Positions 34,851 to 43,832 are shown, counted from the stretch's first letter. The stretch: 45,646 nt of DNA from an uncultured Bacilli bacterium (GCA_948497845.1 CAOOMX010000006.1:1-45646); one strand, 5' to 3'. The notes: generated from the sequence alone by a model not told the origin. Made by a program: numbers and translations.

Positions 34851-35755
34851 CTTTTTTTATCCTCCATTTTTTCTACTTGTAATACATAACTTTCTTTATT
34901 CCTATATACTAAAAGAACTATAACGAAATAAACAACTAAAATAATCAATCTTATGAAAATATAAATATAAATATTAGGAACATCTACAAAATTTAAGGTA
35001 TTTATTAAATTTAGATAGGAATGTGTATTAATCTGTAACAAGATAGATAGAAAAAAGCCAATAACGAGATCAATAAATATTTCATTTACAATTAATATCA
35101 TAAATGCCAGAACCAAAGCCACATACTTATTATTTACAAAGCGATAAGCTAATAAAGTATAACAAATATATATAAATGACATAATAAACATGGATACTTC
35201 TATAAGAAAAAAGAATTTCCACCCCAGGATTAAATGCTGAGGATCAAAAGTTGAAAGACTAGATTGAATGGCATAAGTATAATCAAAGCTTTGCGAAACT
35301 AAGTAGGAGCATATAAATGAGATTAGTAAAATGGTTGGTAATAAAAAGCAACAACTGAAAGCTTTTTTAAAAAATTTCTTTAAATAAGAAAAATAGTCTT
35401 CACGTATTAAATGATATTTGGCAGACTCATCATATTTTATCTTTTGTAAGACACAACAACTTACTAAAATAATACCAAAAACAGATAAATATTTAAAGAC
35501 AGAACTATTGATAAAATCATAATAAACTGTCAAAGTATCTATTTTCTGAGAAGCTGAGCTATTATTTGCTAAAAAACTTTGACAAACTTCTGTATCTTTA
35601 TTTTCTTCCTTACTACAAGTTTCTTTAAGAATTTGTGAAGTTTTATTATTATCTATTCGATTCGTTTTATAATCTACTGCATAGAATATAGCATAAAATA
35701 AAGACAGTATCACAAAAATGACAAACAAGTAATTGAATTTAAAAAATTTTTTCAT
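34847..35755 (-). CDS. ABC-2-like membrane protein with large exported loop
   Basis: A protein of 302 residues with an N-terminal helix (YLFVIFVILSLFYAIFYAV), a roughly 60-residue exported loop with two Cys (ETCSKEE and EVCQSF), then about five more helices and a charged C-terminus. The N-terminal helix-loop layout resembles ABC-2 permeases. It starts 12 bases after a GGAG-containing site and ends with an ATGA overlap with the ATPase. The preceding gene encodes the secreted protein 44 bases upstream. Confidence 0.65.
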   Translation of the reverse strand: MKKFFKFNYLFVIFVILSLFYAIFYAVDYKTNRIDNNKTSQILKETCSKEENKDTEVCQSFLANNSSASQKIDTLTVYYDFINSSVFKYLSVFGIILVSCCVLQKIKYDESAKYHLIREDYFSYLKKFFKKAFSCCFLLPTILLISFICSYLVSQSFDYTYAIQSSLSTFDPQHLILGWKFFFLIEVSMFIMSFIYICYTLLAYRFVNNKYVALVLAFMILIVNEIFIDLVIGFFLSILLQINTHSYLNLINTLNFVDVPNIYIYIFIRLIILVVYFVIVLLVYRNKESYVLQVEKMEDKKR

Positions 35756-35799
35756 ATAAACTCCATTTCTAAAAAGCTAAGGCAACTGACAGATAATTA

Positions 35800-36249
35800 T
35801 TAATTCGTTAAATATTTGTAATTATTATAGTACCAAACTCCAGTATGTGTTGCTGTAGTTATTTGGTTAGATTCTCTTTTTAAAGTAACTTTATAAGTTC
35901 CTGGTAATCCATTACAAACATTTCCGGGATCCCATGTCTTCTTTTGTTTATCGCCAATAAGAAGCCAATGTGAAGTAGATGATCCGCCTAAGTTTGCGCA
36001 ATCCCCAGCAGTAGCAGTTGTTTTTACGTTTACTGCTTCTGATTTTCCTAAAAAGCCACTAATAGTACCCATGTTTTCATATTGTTGGGGAGTCATATAT
36101 TCTTTTCTTTTATTAGAGCTTCCTACGATTTCTCCAGAAAATGCAGGTAGCTTAACGCCAGAAACAACAATATATTCTCCCGCTATCGTTACTGTAGCAG
36201 ATAATAATAAAGCTACTAGAATAGCCAAAAATAATACATGTTTTTTCAT
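35800..36249 (-). CDS. Secreted protein of a bacteriocin-like operon
   Basis: The 149-residue product has a signal peptide (MKKHVLFLAILVALLLSATVTIAGE) and a mature domain of about 125 residues that is rich in Ser/Thr/Gly/Asn with two Cys (GDCANLGG, GNVCNGL) and a C-terminal aromatic stretch THTGVWYYNNYKYL. The C-terminal TGVWYYN recalls lactococcin-972-type peptides, but the length and the remainder differ, so I keep it as unassigned. ATG 36249 follows GGAGG by nine bases; an ATG overlapping that site is unlikely. It heads an operon with an ABC ATPase and three membrane proteins, the layout of a peptide with its exporter and immunity. Confidence 0.7.
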   Translation of the reverse strand: MKKHVLFLAILVALLLSATVTIAGEYIVVSGVKLPAFSGEIVGSSNKRKEYMTPQQYENMGTISGFLGKSEAVNVKTTATAGDCANLGGSSTSHWLLIGDKQKKTWDPGNVCNGLPGTYKVTLKRESNQITTATHTGVWYYNNYKYLTN

Positions 36250-36428
36250 TCTATACATCCTCCTTTCCTAAGTTATATAAATATTAATGATTTTTTATCA
36301 GTTGCCTTCTACATAATTAATTATTGTGATAATTTACTATTGATAAAATAATAGTACCATATAATTTTATAAAAAAAAAGCATTTTGTTACATTATGAAA
36401 ACCCACTTTAAGAATAAAAAATTTTTTC

Positions 36429-36457
36429 TTTACTAAAATAACGATTTATGATAAAAT
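36429..36457 (+). promoter_or_regulatory. Promoter of the tandem paralogue pair
   Basis: TTTACT (36429-36434), a 17-bp spacer and TAAAAT (36452-36457). Downstream, GAATC and GATTC flank the AAAGGGGG ribosome site of the first gene, so the site would sit in a hairpin loop. Confidence 0.65.
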
Positions 36458-36485
36458 AATTCCCTGAATCAAAGGGGGATTCTTT

Positions 36486-37301
36486 ATGAAGGTATATAGA
36501 TTTTTAAAATGGAATCAAATAGATAAAGATGGAAATTTTAATGAATATAGAAACCTTGAGCAATTAGGGTTAATATCTCCATCGTGGGAATATTTATGGG
36601 GCATGTCAAGAATTCTTAATGAAGGAACAAATACATTTGGAAGAGAAAGACAAATGTACAAATATTTTTTCTTAAGTTTAGTAGATGCCATTTTTTACAT
36701 AACAGATGAAAGCGTTGGTCTTGATACAATAATAGAAGTTGATTTACCAGATAATCTTATAAAGCAATACCTAGGATTAGGATATTATGGACCTTTATAT
36801 TTAGAAACAAGAATTCCTTACAAAAAGTTATATGAACATATTAGAACAAAAGAATTAGATTATTTACCAGAGGCATTAATGTTCTATAATGCTCATATGT
36901 ACAAAGATCAATTAAACAAAATGCCTGGATATGAAACCCTAGAAGCGCGTTTAAAAGAAGTTCCATATCAAGGAATAGTACATGAAAGTAGATTGAGTAT
37001 TTATCCATTATTGTGTTTTGAAGCAGATATTACAGCCATAAGAATTAAACCAGAACAAACACCATATTTTGAAAAGGTATCACATGAATGCTTAGCAACA
37101 AGAGATAAAAAACACCATTATAAAACGAACTTGATGGACGTAGTTGACTGTGACCCAGAACTAGATGTCTTTAATCCAAGGTTTAGTAAAGCTATGTTAT
37201 TCAATGTTTCTGCTCCTATTTTAAAGCAAGAGAATGAACAAATAAAAGAAATAATTCTAGATCAAGGTGGAGAAATAAAAAGAGTAAGGGAAAGGTTATA
37301 A
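36486..37301 (+). CDS. Tandem paralogue A (MKVYRFLKW family), function unknown
   Basis: A soluble protein of 271 residues. It shares with the next gene MKVYRFLKW, GLISPS, NT.G.ER.M.KYFFLSL.DA, an acidic strand (IIEVDLPD), GLGYYG, IPY..LYE and HE.RLSIYPL.CF. No signal peptide, helix or nucleotide-binding motif is evident. The pattern of an invariant Arg near the N-terminus, a central FFLSL.DA and a later Glu is compatible with an ADP-ribosyltransferase-like fold, but that is only a guess. The second copy follows after one base, so both are translated together. A strong AAAGGGGG site precedes the ATG. No partner gene hints at a role. Confidence 0.65.
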   Translation: MKVYRFLKWNQIDKDGNFNEYRNLEQLGLISPSWEYLWGMSRILNEGTNTFGRERQMYKYFFLSLVDAIFYITDESVGLDTIIEVDLPDNLIKQYLGLGYYGPLYLETRIPYKKLYEHIRTKELDYLPEALMFYNAHMYKDQLNKMPGYETLEARLKEVPYQGIVHESRLSIYPLLCFEADITAIRIKPEQTPYFEKVSHECLATRDKKHHYKTNLMDVVDCDPELDVFNPRFSKAMLFNVSAPILKQENEQIKEIILDQGGEIKRVRERL

Positions 37302-37302
37302 A

Positions 37303-38085
37303 ATGAAAGTATATAGATTTTTAAAATGGACCCATAACAACTTAAATGGAAGTGCAAATGAATTAGATAATTTCAAAGAACATGGTTTAATTTCGCCTTC
37401 ATATATATATTTATCTGAGCCATCCCAAACAAAATTTGTACCAGCTAATACTTTGGGAAAAGAGCGTTGTATGTCAAAATATTTTTTCTTGAGTTTACTA
37501 GATGCATTAACAGTAGGAATGGAAGTTTCTTTTTCAAACATAATTATTGAACTAGACATACCTGATGAAATTGTAAGAGCTAATATTGGAGTAGGTTTTT
37601 ATGGTGATTTTTTAATAGAATGCTGTATACCCTATCAAGCCTTATACGAAAGTCTTGCTAAAAATCCTAATGAATCTTTTTTTAGAGCCATAGAGTTTTA
37701 TAATAGAAATTTCCACGTTGATATGTTGCGTTTTCAAGAGGGTTATGAGAAAATCGAAGCTTTATTGTTAGATGCCCCATATAAAGAGGTTCATCATGAA
37801 CAAAGACTAAGCATCTACCCATTATTTTGTTTTTTACCTAATCAAGTAAATTCATGGTTTATACAAGGAATATCTATGGCAAGTATAAAAAAGAGGTTGA
37901 AAGAAATTTTAATAGAAAGACAAGAAAAATACCATTTTCAAGAGCATTTAACAAGTTTAGTTGGAGCTCGAGGAATGATACGTTATTTTGATCCTGACTA
38001 TAGTAAAGATGATTTATTTCTTTATGCCCAAAAGACCTTAACCAGTGAAAATGAAACATTAAAGTTAGAAAGATTACTAAAATAA
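37303..38085 (+). CDS. Tandem paralogue B (MKVYRFLKW family), function unknown
   Basis: The 260-residue product is similar to the preceding protein along its whole length, except at the C-terminus, which ends in a different charged tail (TSENETLKLERLLK). The first 28 bases differ from the other copy at only one position. Start ATG lies one base after the preceding stop (AAGGTTATAA serves as site). A tandem duplication with conserved core and diverged surface suggests paired or variant function. Family not recognised. Confidence 0.65.
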   Translation: MKVYRFLKWTHNNLNGSANELDNFKEHGLISPSYIYLSEPSQTKFVPANTLGKERCMSKYFFLSLLDALTVGMEVSFSNIIIELDIPDEIVRANIGVGFYGDFLIECCIPYQALYESLAKNPNESFFRAIEFYNRNFHVDMLRFQEGYEKIEALLLDAPYKEVHHEQRLSIYPLFCFLPNQVNSWFIQGISMASIKKRLKEILIERQEKYHFQEHLTSLVGARGMIRYFDPDYSKDDLFLYAQKTLTSENETLKLERLLK

Positions 38086-38117
38086 AAAAGATTAGAATAA
38101 ACTAACCTAATTTGTGA
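38084..38117. terminator. Hairpin between convergent units
   Basis: GATTAG (about 38091) pairs with CTAACC (about 38101-38106) with a G-T pair. On the minus strand the hairpin is followed by TTTTTT, so it would end the ABC exporter unit, and possibly the paralogue pair on the other strand. Confidence 0.45.
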
Positions 38118-39255
38118 AAAGAACATTTTCACTTTTATATTGTCTAATAATATAAGTAATAATAACTGTAATCAGAAGAATTGTTGAAATAAACATTAAA
38201 GCAATATATAGATAATTATAAATACCACTACTTATATCTTGAAAAATCATTGTAAAATTAACAAAAGGGATGATAGATAATACAGCACTATTATTAATAT
38301 TTAACATAAATGCAATCATTCCTGGAAAAAAGGAAATAAAAGTAATTGGAGTAAGAGCGCTTTGAGCTTCTTTAAATGATTTTGACATACTAGCGATAGC
38401 AATACATAAACCACTAATAAGAAGAGAATAACATAAAATAATTAAACAAGTAACAATAATGATTTTAAAGTTAATAAGGATAACGCCATCATAAATGCTA
38501 AAATGTTTACTAACATAATAAAGAGAAAGAATTGTTAATAAAAGACTAACAAAACCAGTAATAATAGAAGAGATTGTAACACTACAAAGCTTACCTAAAA
38601 TAATATCTTTTCCTTTAATAGGAAATGTTAATAAGGTTTCTAAAGTACCTCTTTCTTTTTCTCCAGCAGTAGCATCAATAGCAGGATAAGTAGCAGATAT
38701 CGTAATAGCCATAATAATAAATAAGAAAGCATAATTTAGCATATAATTGGCATAGAAGTTATCTTTTTCAACAATATTATATTCATAAGTAAGTAAAGAA
38801 TTATATTCGGCAAGATCCACATTATTAGATGCAAGGTATTGATTTTGCAAAGTAGATTTATAATTTTCTAAAAAAGTCTCAGCTAGACTACGAGCTCCAC
38901 TACTTTCAACATTACTATCATCATAAAAAATAGTATAATTATTCTTTTCTTTTTTTATATAAGCAAAAACTTCTTTCTTTTTAAAAGCTTCTTCCATTTC
39001 TTCTAAAGTACCACTTGAAGCATTTATTTTTAAAGATTCAACCAATGTTTGTTCATCATCATTAATTGTATAAGCAAATCCTATTTTATTATATTCTTTA
39101 ACATCTTTATTCGCTTCTTTTTGAAACATAAAAGACATACCTAGAACCAAAAGAGGTATCATAATAGGAATAATAAGCATCATAGAAAGAGACTTTTTAT
39201 CCCTAAATACTTCTCTTAATTCTTTTTTTAAAACATATAAAACTTTATTCTTCAT
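38107..39255 (-). CDS. ABC-2 permease (NatB-like)
   Basis: A 382-residue permease: helix near residues 20-42 after KKELREVFRDKKSLSMMLI, a roughly 130-residue exported domain, then five helices with SATYPAIDATAGEKERGTLETLL, the ABC-2 signature region (EKERGTLETLLTFP), and a basic C-terminus. This is the architecture of NatB/YhaP exporters. Its start overlaps the ATPase stop by 11 bases. The substrate, sodium in NatAB or an antimicrobial, is not readable from sequence. Confidence 0.88.
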   Translation of the reverse strand: MKNKVLYVLKKELREVFRDKKSLSMMLIIPIMIPLLVLGMSFMFQKEANKDVKEYNKIGFAYTINDDEQTLVESLKINASSGTLEEMEEAFKKKEVFAYIKKEKNNYTIFYDDSNVESSGARSLAETFLENYKSTLQNQYLASNNVDLAEYNSLLTYEYNIVEKDNFYANYMLNYAFLFIIMAITISATYPAIDATAGEKERGTLETLLTFPIKGKDIILGKLCSVTISSIITGFVSLLLTILSLYYVSKHFSIYDGVILINFKIIIVTCLIILCYSLLISGLCIAIASMSKSFKEAQSALTPITFISFFPGMIAFMLNINNSAVLSIIPFVNFTMIFQDISSGIYNYLYIALMFISTILLITVIITYIIRQYKSENVLFTN

Positions 39256-40003
39256 GATTGTCTCCTTTAATTAATGCAAAAAATGCATCTCTAAGATTAG
39301 TTGTATTAGTCTTCTTTTTTATATCTAAAGGAGACCCTGTTGCAATAATTTTACCTTTATTCACCATAATAACATAATCACAAATATTTTCTGCTTCTTC
39401 CATATAATGTGTAGAATACACAATGCATTTATCTTTCTTCTTTTCTTCCTTAATAAAATCTAAAATAATTTGTCCAGTAATAATATCAAGTCCACTAGTA
39501 GCTTCATCTAAAATATAGTATTTGGGGTTATGAATCATGCATCTAGCAATATTAACTCTTTGTGTTTGTCCTGTAGATAATTTATCTATTCTATTATAAA
39601 GAAAAGAATCTAGAAGTAAAACATCGCTTATATGTTTAATACGACTTTCTATTTCACTTTTAGGCACTTCATAAAACTCTGCACACATTTTTAATAGTTC
39701 ATAAGCAGAGATACTATTATATATTTTAGTATTTCCAGATAAATAAGCTAGTTTCTTTTTAATATCAGTTTCATTTTCTAAAAAATTCATATCATCAATT
39801 GTAACTGAACCCTCTGTAGGAGTCACAATCCCTGCAAGCATACGTAAAAGAGTCGTTTTCCCCGCGCCATTCGGTCCTAAAATACCTAAAACACTGCCTT
39901 CTTTTGCATCGAATGAAATATCATCAACCGCATAAAATTCTGCTTTTTTCTTATTTTTTAAAGTTTTTATAAATTTTTTCTTTATCTTATCAACATGTAT
40001 CAT
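39245..40003 (-). CDS. ABC transporter ATPase (NatA-like)
   Basis: The 252-residue ATPase has Walker A GILGPNGAGKTTLLRML (near residue 42), signature LSTGQTQRVNIARCM (near 145), Walker B YYILDEATSGLD (near 168) and switch His in STHYMEEAE. It pairs with the NatB-like permease downstream. GGAGG lies seven bases before ATG, and a promoter (TTTACA, 18-bp spacer, TATAAT on the minus strand, 40050-40021) precedes it. Confidence 0.9.
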   Translation of the reverse strand: MIHVDKIKKKFIKTLKNKKKAEFYAVDDISFDAKEGSVLGILGPNGAGKTTLLRMLAGIVTPTEGSVTIDDMNFLENETDIKKKLAYLSGNTKIYNSISAYELLKMCAEFYEVPKSEIESRIKHISDVLLLDSFLYNRIDKLSTGQTQRVNIARCMIHNPKYYILDEATSGLDIITGQIILDFIKEEKKKDKCIVYSTHYMEEAENICDYVIMVNKGKIIATGSPLDIKKKTNTTNLRDAFFALIKGDNHEE

Positions 40004-40020
40004 ATAAAGCCTCCGTTATC

Positions 40021-40050
40021 ATTATATAATATTTGACAAAAATTTGTAAA
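40021..40050 (-). promoter_or_regulatory. Promoter of the NatAB-like exporter
   Basis: Minus-strand TTTACA (40050-40045), 18-bp spacer, TATAAT (40026-40021), 18 bases ahead of the ATPase start. Confidence 0.7.
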
Positions 40051-40114
40051 TAAAATAAGTTCGATTATAAAAAAATAAAAATATATGATATGATTACTAT
40101 AATGGAGGAAAACT

Positions 40115-41143
40115 ATGAAAAGTGTAGCGATAAAAAAAGAAAAAGAATTTGAAATAAAGGAAATAAAAGAACCAGTAGCAGATGGAAAAAAAGTCATTAT
40201 CAAAGTAACCAAAACGGGAATTTGTGGAAGTGACATCCATTATTGGGATAATGGTGCTCCAGCAGGGTTAGTTATGGGGCATGAATTTTGTGGTATTGTT
40301 GAAGATCCAGGAGATCGTTTAGATTTACAAGTTGGAGATAAAGTAACAGCATTACCTATTTCTCCTTGTACAGAATGTGAAGCTTGTAAAAAGGGTCAAA
40401 TACAATTTTGTACTAAAACATGGAGTGAAGCGATAGGTTTATCAGTAGAAAATCCAGGAGGATATACGAGTAAAATAGCTGTACGTTCTGATATGGTTTT
40501 AAAAGTACCAGAAAGTATGAAAGATGAAGAAGTGGCCATGGTAGAGCCTACTGCCGTTGGACTTCACGCAGCGCACTTAGGAAGAATTGCTGTAGGAGAT
40601 AGTGTTTTAGTAATTGGCGGAGGTATTATTGGTTTAGTTTCGGCGTTATTTGCTAAGATGGAAGGTGCAAGTTATGTTGCTGTTACAGAAACAAATGAAT
40701 TACGCGGAAAAAAGGCAGTTAAATTAGGAGTAGCAGACGAATGGTTTAATGCTTTAGAAGAAAAAACAGTTCCTACTCTTATGGAAAAAACACGCGGAGG
40801 ATTTGATGTTGTAATAGAATGTGTAGGAGCTTCTCCAGCAGTTAACAGTGCATTATCTTTAGTAAAACCAGGAGGAATAGTTGTTTTAGTTGGAGTAGCT
40901 ACTGATGCAATTCCAATGTATTCTGTAATGGCAGTAATGAAAGAATTAGTAATACAAGGTTCAATTGGATATGATTATAAAGAATTTAAGGCTTGCATAG
41001 ATTTAATAGCAAATAAAAAAATAGATGTTATGCCATTTGTGGATGATATTGTGCCATTAAGTAAAGTGCAAGATGCCTTTTTAAGATTAACGAGTGGAAA
41101 AAGTGATGCGGTTAAAATATTAATTGATCCAAATAAAGAATAG
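40115..41143 (+). CDS. Zinc-dependent medium-chain alcohol/polyol dehydrogenase
   Basis: A protein of 342 residues. The catalytic-zinc region has TGICGSDIHYW (Cys ligand) and GHEFCGIVEDPGD (His-Glu), and the structural-zinc loop is CTECEACKKGQIQFC with four Cys. The Rossmann dinucleotide motif is VIGGGIIGLVSALF near residue 165. The sequence fits the sorbitol/xylitol/threonine dehydrogenase branch that oxidises an alcohol with NAD(P). Substrate unknown. It has its own TATAAT-GGAGG region just upstream and is followed by a terminator. Confidence 0.9.
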   Translation: MKSVAIKKEKEFEIKEIKEPVADGKKVIIKVTKTGICGSDIHYWDNGAPAGLVMGHEFCGIVEDPGDRLDLQVGDKVTALPISPCTECEACKKGQIQFCTKTWSEAIGLSVENPGGYTSKIAVRSDMVLKVPESMKDEEVAMVEPTAVGLHAAHLGRIAVGDSVLVIGGGIIGLVSALFAKMEGASYVAVTETNELRGKKAVKLGVADEWFNALEEKTVPTLMEKTRGGFDVVIECVGASPAVNSALSLVKPGGIVVLVGVATDAIPMYSVMAVMKELVIQGSIGYDYKEFKACIDLIANKKIDVMPFVDDIVPLSKVQDAFLRLTSGKSDAVKILIDPNKE

Positions 41144-41145
41144 AA

Positions 41146-41170
41146 GTGAATCCAACTGGATCGCTTTTTT
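41146..41170 (+). terminator. Terminator after the dehydrogenase
   Basis: GTGAATCC (41146-41153) pairs imperfectly with GGATCGC, followed by six T. Confidence 0.65.
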
Positions 41171-41218
41171 AGAATAAGAAAAAGTTAAAGCGACTATAAT
41201 AAATAAGAAAGGACGATT

Positions 41219-42433
41219 ATGAAAGAACTAGAGCAAAAATATATAGAATTATTATTAAAACGTTGTATGAATTTAAAAAAAGGAGATATATTATTTTTAT
41301 CTTATGATATAGCTAATCAAAGATTTGCAGATGATATAGATGAGTATGCTAAAAAGATGGGAATAAGAGAAGTATATCATGATAAGAGTAATATTTATGA
41401 GAAAAAAGAAGCATTAAAGAACATGGATAAGGAAGATATTAAAAAAAGCAGCATGTTTGATTCTAGCATTTGGGATGATTATGCTAAGAAAAATGCATCC
41501 TTCTTAATGATATCAAGTGAATTTCCTAAAGTTTTAGATGACATTGATGTAGAATTAGTAGCAGAAAGTTCTAAAGTTAAAATGGAATCTAAGCCATTAT
41601 ACAAGAAAAAACAAAAAGATAATGAACTTACATGGCTAATAGCAGTATATCCAAACAGAGTATGGGCTCAAGATAAATTCCCAGAATTAAGCGAAGAAGA
41701 AGCCTTTAAAAAACTATTTGATTTAATGATGGAAGTGACTTTATGTAAAGAAGAAGATCCGATATCAGCATGGAATAAACAATTAGAAATTGGACAAGAA
41801 AAAATGCAAAAATTAAACGACATGCATATCAAGACTTTACACTATACGAATGATTTAGGAACAGATTTAACGGTTGAATTAAGCAAAAAGGCTGTTTGGC
41901 AAAGTGCAGGAAGCGATGATTTTAGCAAAATTGTTAATATGCCATCATATGAAGTATTTACATCTCCCGATTACAGGTTAACAAATGGAATTGTTTATTC
42001 ATCCAAACCACTGGTATACAATAGCAGTTTAATTGAAGATTTTTGGTTAAAATTTAAAGATGGAAAAGTAATAGATTTTGATGCTAAAACGGGAAAAGAC
42101 TTACTTAAAAAGATTATAGAAGGAGATGAAGGATCCTCTCGTTTAGGAGAAATTGCTTTAGTAGGCAAAAACTCTCCGATAGCAAAGACCAATTTTATTT
42201 TTGGAGAAACTTGTTTAGATGAAAATGCCTCATGTCATATTGCTTTAGGTGCGGGATTTATGGAATGTATAGATAAAGCTCTTGAAATGGAAAAAACAGA
42301 TCTAGAAAAGTTAGGCTTAAATGATTCTAAAAATCATGTAGATTTTATGATAGGGACAGATGATTTATGTATTGAAGCCACAACTGAAGATGGCAACATA
42401 TTAATATTTAAAGATGGTGAATTTAATATATAA
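41219..42433 (+). CDS. M29-family aminopeptidase (PepS/AmpS type)
   Basis: The 404-residue cytoplasmic enzyme starts MKELEQKYIELLLKRCMNLK, typical of aminopeptidase T/S proteins. Metal-ligand regions are all present: MPSYEVFTSPDY (Glu), GDEGSSRLGEIALV (Glu), FGETCLDENASCHIALGAGF (Glu and His) and NHVDFMIGTDDL (His, Asp), which hold two divalent metals. It removes N-terminal residues from peptides. It begins 75 bases after the dehydrogenase and its terminator; AAGGACG is a modest ribosome site. Confidence 0.92.
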   Translation: MKELEQKYIELLLKRCMNLKKGDILFLSYDIANQRFADDIDEYAKKMGIREVYHDKSNIYEKKEALKNMDKEDIKKSSMFDSSIWDDYAKKNASFLMISSEFPKVLDDIDVELVAESSKVKMESKPLYKKKQKDNELTWLIAVYPNRVWAQDKFPELSEEEAFKKLFDLMMEVTLCKEEDPISAWNKQLEIGQEKMQKLNDMHIKTLHYTNDLGTDLTVELSKKAVWQSAGSDDFSKIVNMPSYEVFTSPDYRLTNGIVYSSKPLVYNSSLIEDFWLKFKDGKVIDFDAKTGKDLLKKIIEGDEGSSRLGEIALVGKNSPIAKTNFIFGETCLDENASCHIALGAGFMECIDKALEMEKTDLEKLGLNDSKNHVDFMIGTDDLCIEATTEDGNILIFKDGEFNI

Positions 42434-42466
42434 AAAGAATAAAATAAACTATAATAAAGGAGCAGT

Positions 42467-43330
42467 ATGAAATTAGATAGTTTAATAAATAAAGCGAATC
42501 ATTTGAATAAATCTTATATTCCAGAAGATTTATTTACAATAGACCAAAATGAAAATAATTTTCATAAATATAAAGACGTTAATCTTAAACCAGCAGTAAG
42601 CATAGAAATATTACCGTATTTTTTGGCTATGCAATATTTTGCTCATAAAGAAGGGTACCATATAATAATTGATAGCGGATATCGTTCTTACCAATACCAA
42701 CAAATAATATGGGATAAATTTAAAGAAGAAGTGGGGGAAGAAGCTCTTTCTTTAGTTGCACCACCTGGAGCTAGCGAACATCAAACAGGACTAGCATTTG
42801 ACATTGCCTATTTAAAAGGAGTCAGTTTGACTTACGATGACAAAGTAGAAGAAACTGATGCAGAAGTAGCTTGGTTAAGAGAAAATGCTCATTTATTTGG
42901 TTTTATTTTAAGATACCCATTAGGAAAAGAACACATAACAGGTTATAAGCATGAGCCTTGGCATTATCGCTTTATAGGAGTTCCATTAGCAACATGTTTA
43001 AAAAAGAATGGCATAACTTTAGAAGAATATTATTTAGATATAGAAAGGTATAAAAAAGATTTATCTAATGAAATACCTTTTTTTATTACGGAATTGGCTA
43101 TGATGGCAGCTATTTATTATGTAAGAAATAGTTTTCAAGAGTTAAATGTAGAAGAATTATTAGACAAATATCAAAGACTATTTCCAGGAGCACAAATCAT
43201 ACCCATAATCCCTATACATAAAGAGTCTTTATTAAAAGGGTTACAAGCGTTACCAAAAGAAAATTTAAAGAAATTAGCAAGTTATGAACTAATTGCCTTT
43301 GTAGAAAATTATCTTTATTTAGGAAGATAA
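42467..43330 (+). CDS. M15B (VanY-type) D-Ala-D-Ala/LD-carboxypeptidase without signal peptide
   Basis: A 287-residue protein. The M15B core lies at about residues 60-185: DSGYRSYQYQQIIW, ASEHQTGLAFDIAY (zinc His and Asp), WLRENAHLFGFILRYP and EPWHYRFIG (catalytic Glu, zinc His). These trim the C-terminal D-Ala (or L/D bonds) of peptidoglycan stems. Unusually there is no signal peptide or membrane anchor, and a roughly 95-residue helical extension follows. That suggests cytoplasmic recycling or an unusual export route. AAGGAGC precedes ATG; the gene is 33 bases after the aminopeptidase. Confidence 0.85.
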   Translation: MKLDSLINKANHLNKSYIPEDLFTIDQNENNFHKYKDVNLKPAVSIEILPYFLAMQYFAHKEGYHIIIDSGYRSYQYQQIIWDKFKEEVGEEALSLVAPPGASEHQTGLAFDIAYLKGVSLTYDDKVEETDAEVAWLRENAHLFGFILRYPLGKEHITGYKHEPWHYRFIGVPLATCLKKNGITLEEYYLDIERYKKDLSNEIPFFITELAMMAAIYYVRNSFQELNVEELLDKYQRLFPGAQIIPIIPIHKESLLKGLQALPKENLKKLASYELIAFVENYLYLGR

Positions 43331-43796
43331 TAAAGAATTTGTTGGTATTCTTTTACGAGACTTTCTAAAGAAATACTGGCATTAGCACTAGAAGGACTAG
43401 GTAAACATATTACAGGGCAAGTAGGATGGAAAAACTTTTTAAAAAGTTGATAGCTTTTCTTTCCTGTACAAAAATACATTTTATTGGAGCATTATCTAAA
43501 ATAAGAGAAATATCATTAAGAATAATATTTTTAATAGATGCATCGCTAGAGCCTTCAATATCACAAGAGGAAATAACATCCCAAAGAGCAATATGATAAT
43601 CCAAAAGGAATTTCTTTTTATCTTCTATTGTTTGTAATTGTATCAAAAAAAGTTTCTCCATAATTTTCCAAAAGCGGTTTTGAGGATGTGCATAATAAAA
43701 CTTATTTTCACGTGAAATAACACTAGGCATTGTACCTAAAATTAAAACTTGTGCATTTGCATCATATATAGGGTCAAAATTATGTATTGCTTTCAT
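43315..43796 (-). pseudogene. Uracil-DNA-glycosylase-family (DNA-deoxyinosine glycosylase type) gene with a frameshift
   Basis: From ATG 43796 the protein reads MKAIHNFDPIYDANAQVLIL with GTMPSVISRENKFYYAHPQN, the N-terminal motifs of the hypoxanthine/uracil-DNA glycosylase family that excises deaminated bases. After CIFV the reading frame shifts. In the next frame it continues TGKKSYQLFKKFFHPTC, then VICLPSPSSANASIS, the expected family ending, and stops at 43315, overlapping the M15 gene end by 16 bases. A one-base loss near 43466-43470 (GTACAGG where GTxACAGG is expected) explains this. Intact length would be about 160 residues, normal for the family. Sequencing error is an alternative to true inactivation. 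Confidence 0.8.
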
Positions 43797-43803
43797 ACTA
43801 TAT

Positions 43804-43832
43804 ATTATATAACATAAATGAGATATAAACAA
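43804..43832 (-). promoter_or_regulatory. Promoter for a leaderless transcript
   Basis: Minus-strand TTGTTT (43832-43827), 17-bp spacer, TATAAT (43809-43804), with only seven bases between the -10 and the ATG at 43796. Transcription would start at or next to the start codon, and no ribosome site is present. Confidence 0.65.

Noticed and set aside
35800..36249. Confident lactococcin-972 bacteriocin call
   Set aside because: Only the short C-terminal TGVWYYN stretch is reminiscent. Mature length is about twice that of the family and the associated membrane proteins are not the usual one.
36335..36356. TACTATT...AATAGTA hairpin as an operator or riboswitch
   Set aside because: A 7-bp AT-only palindrome in AT-rich intergenic DNA is expected by chance, and no matching second copy was found.
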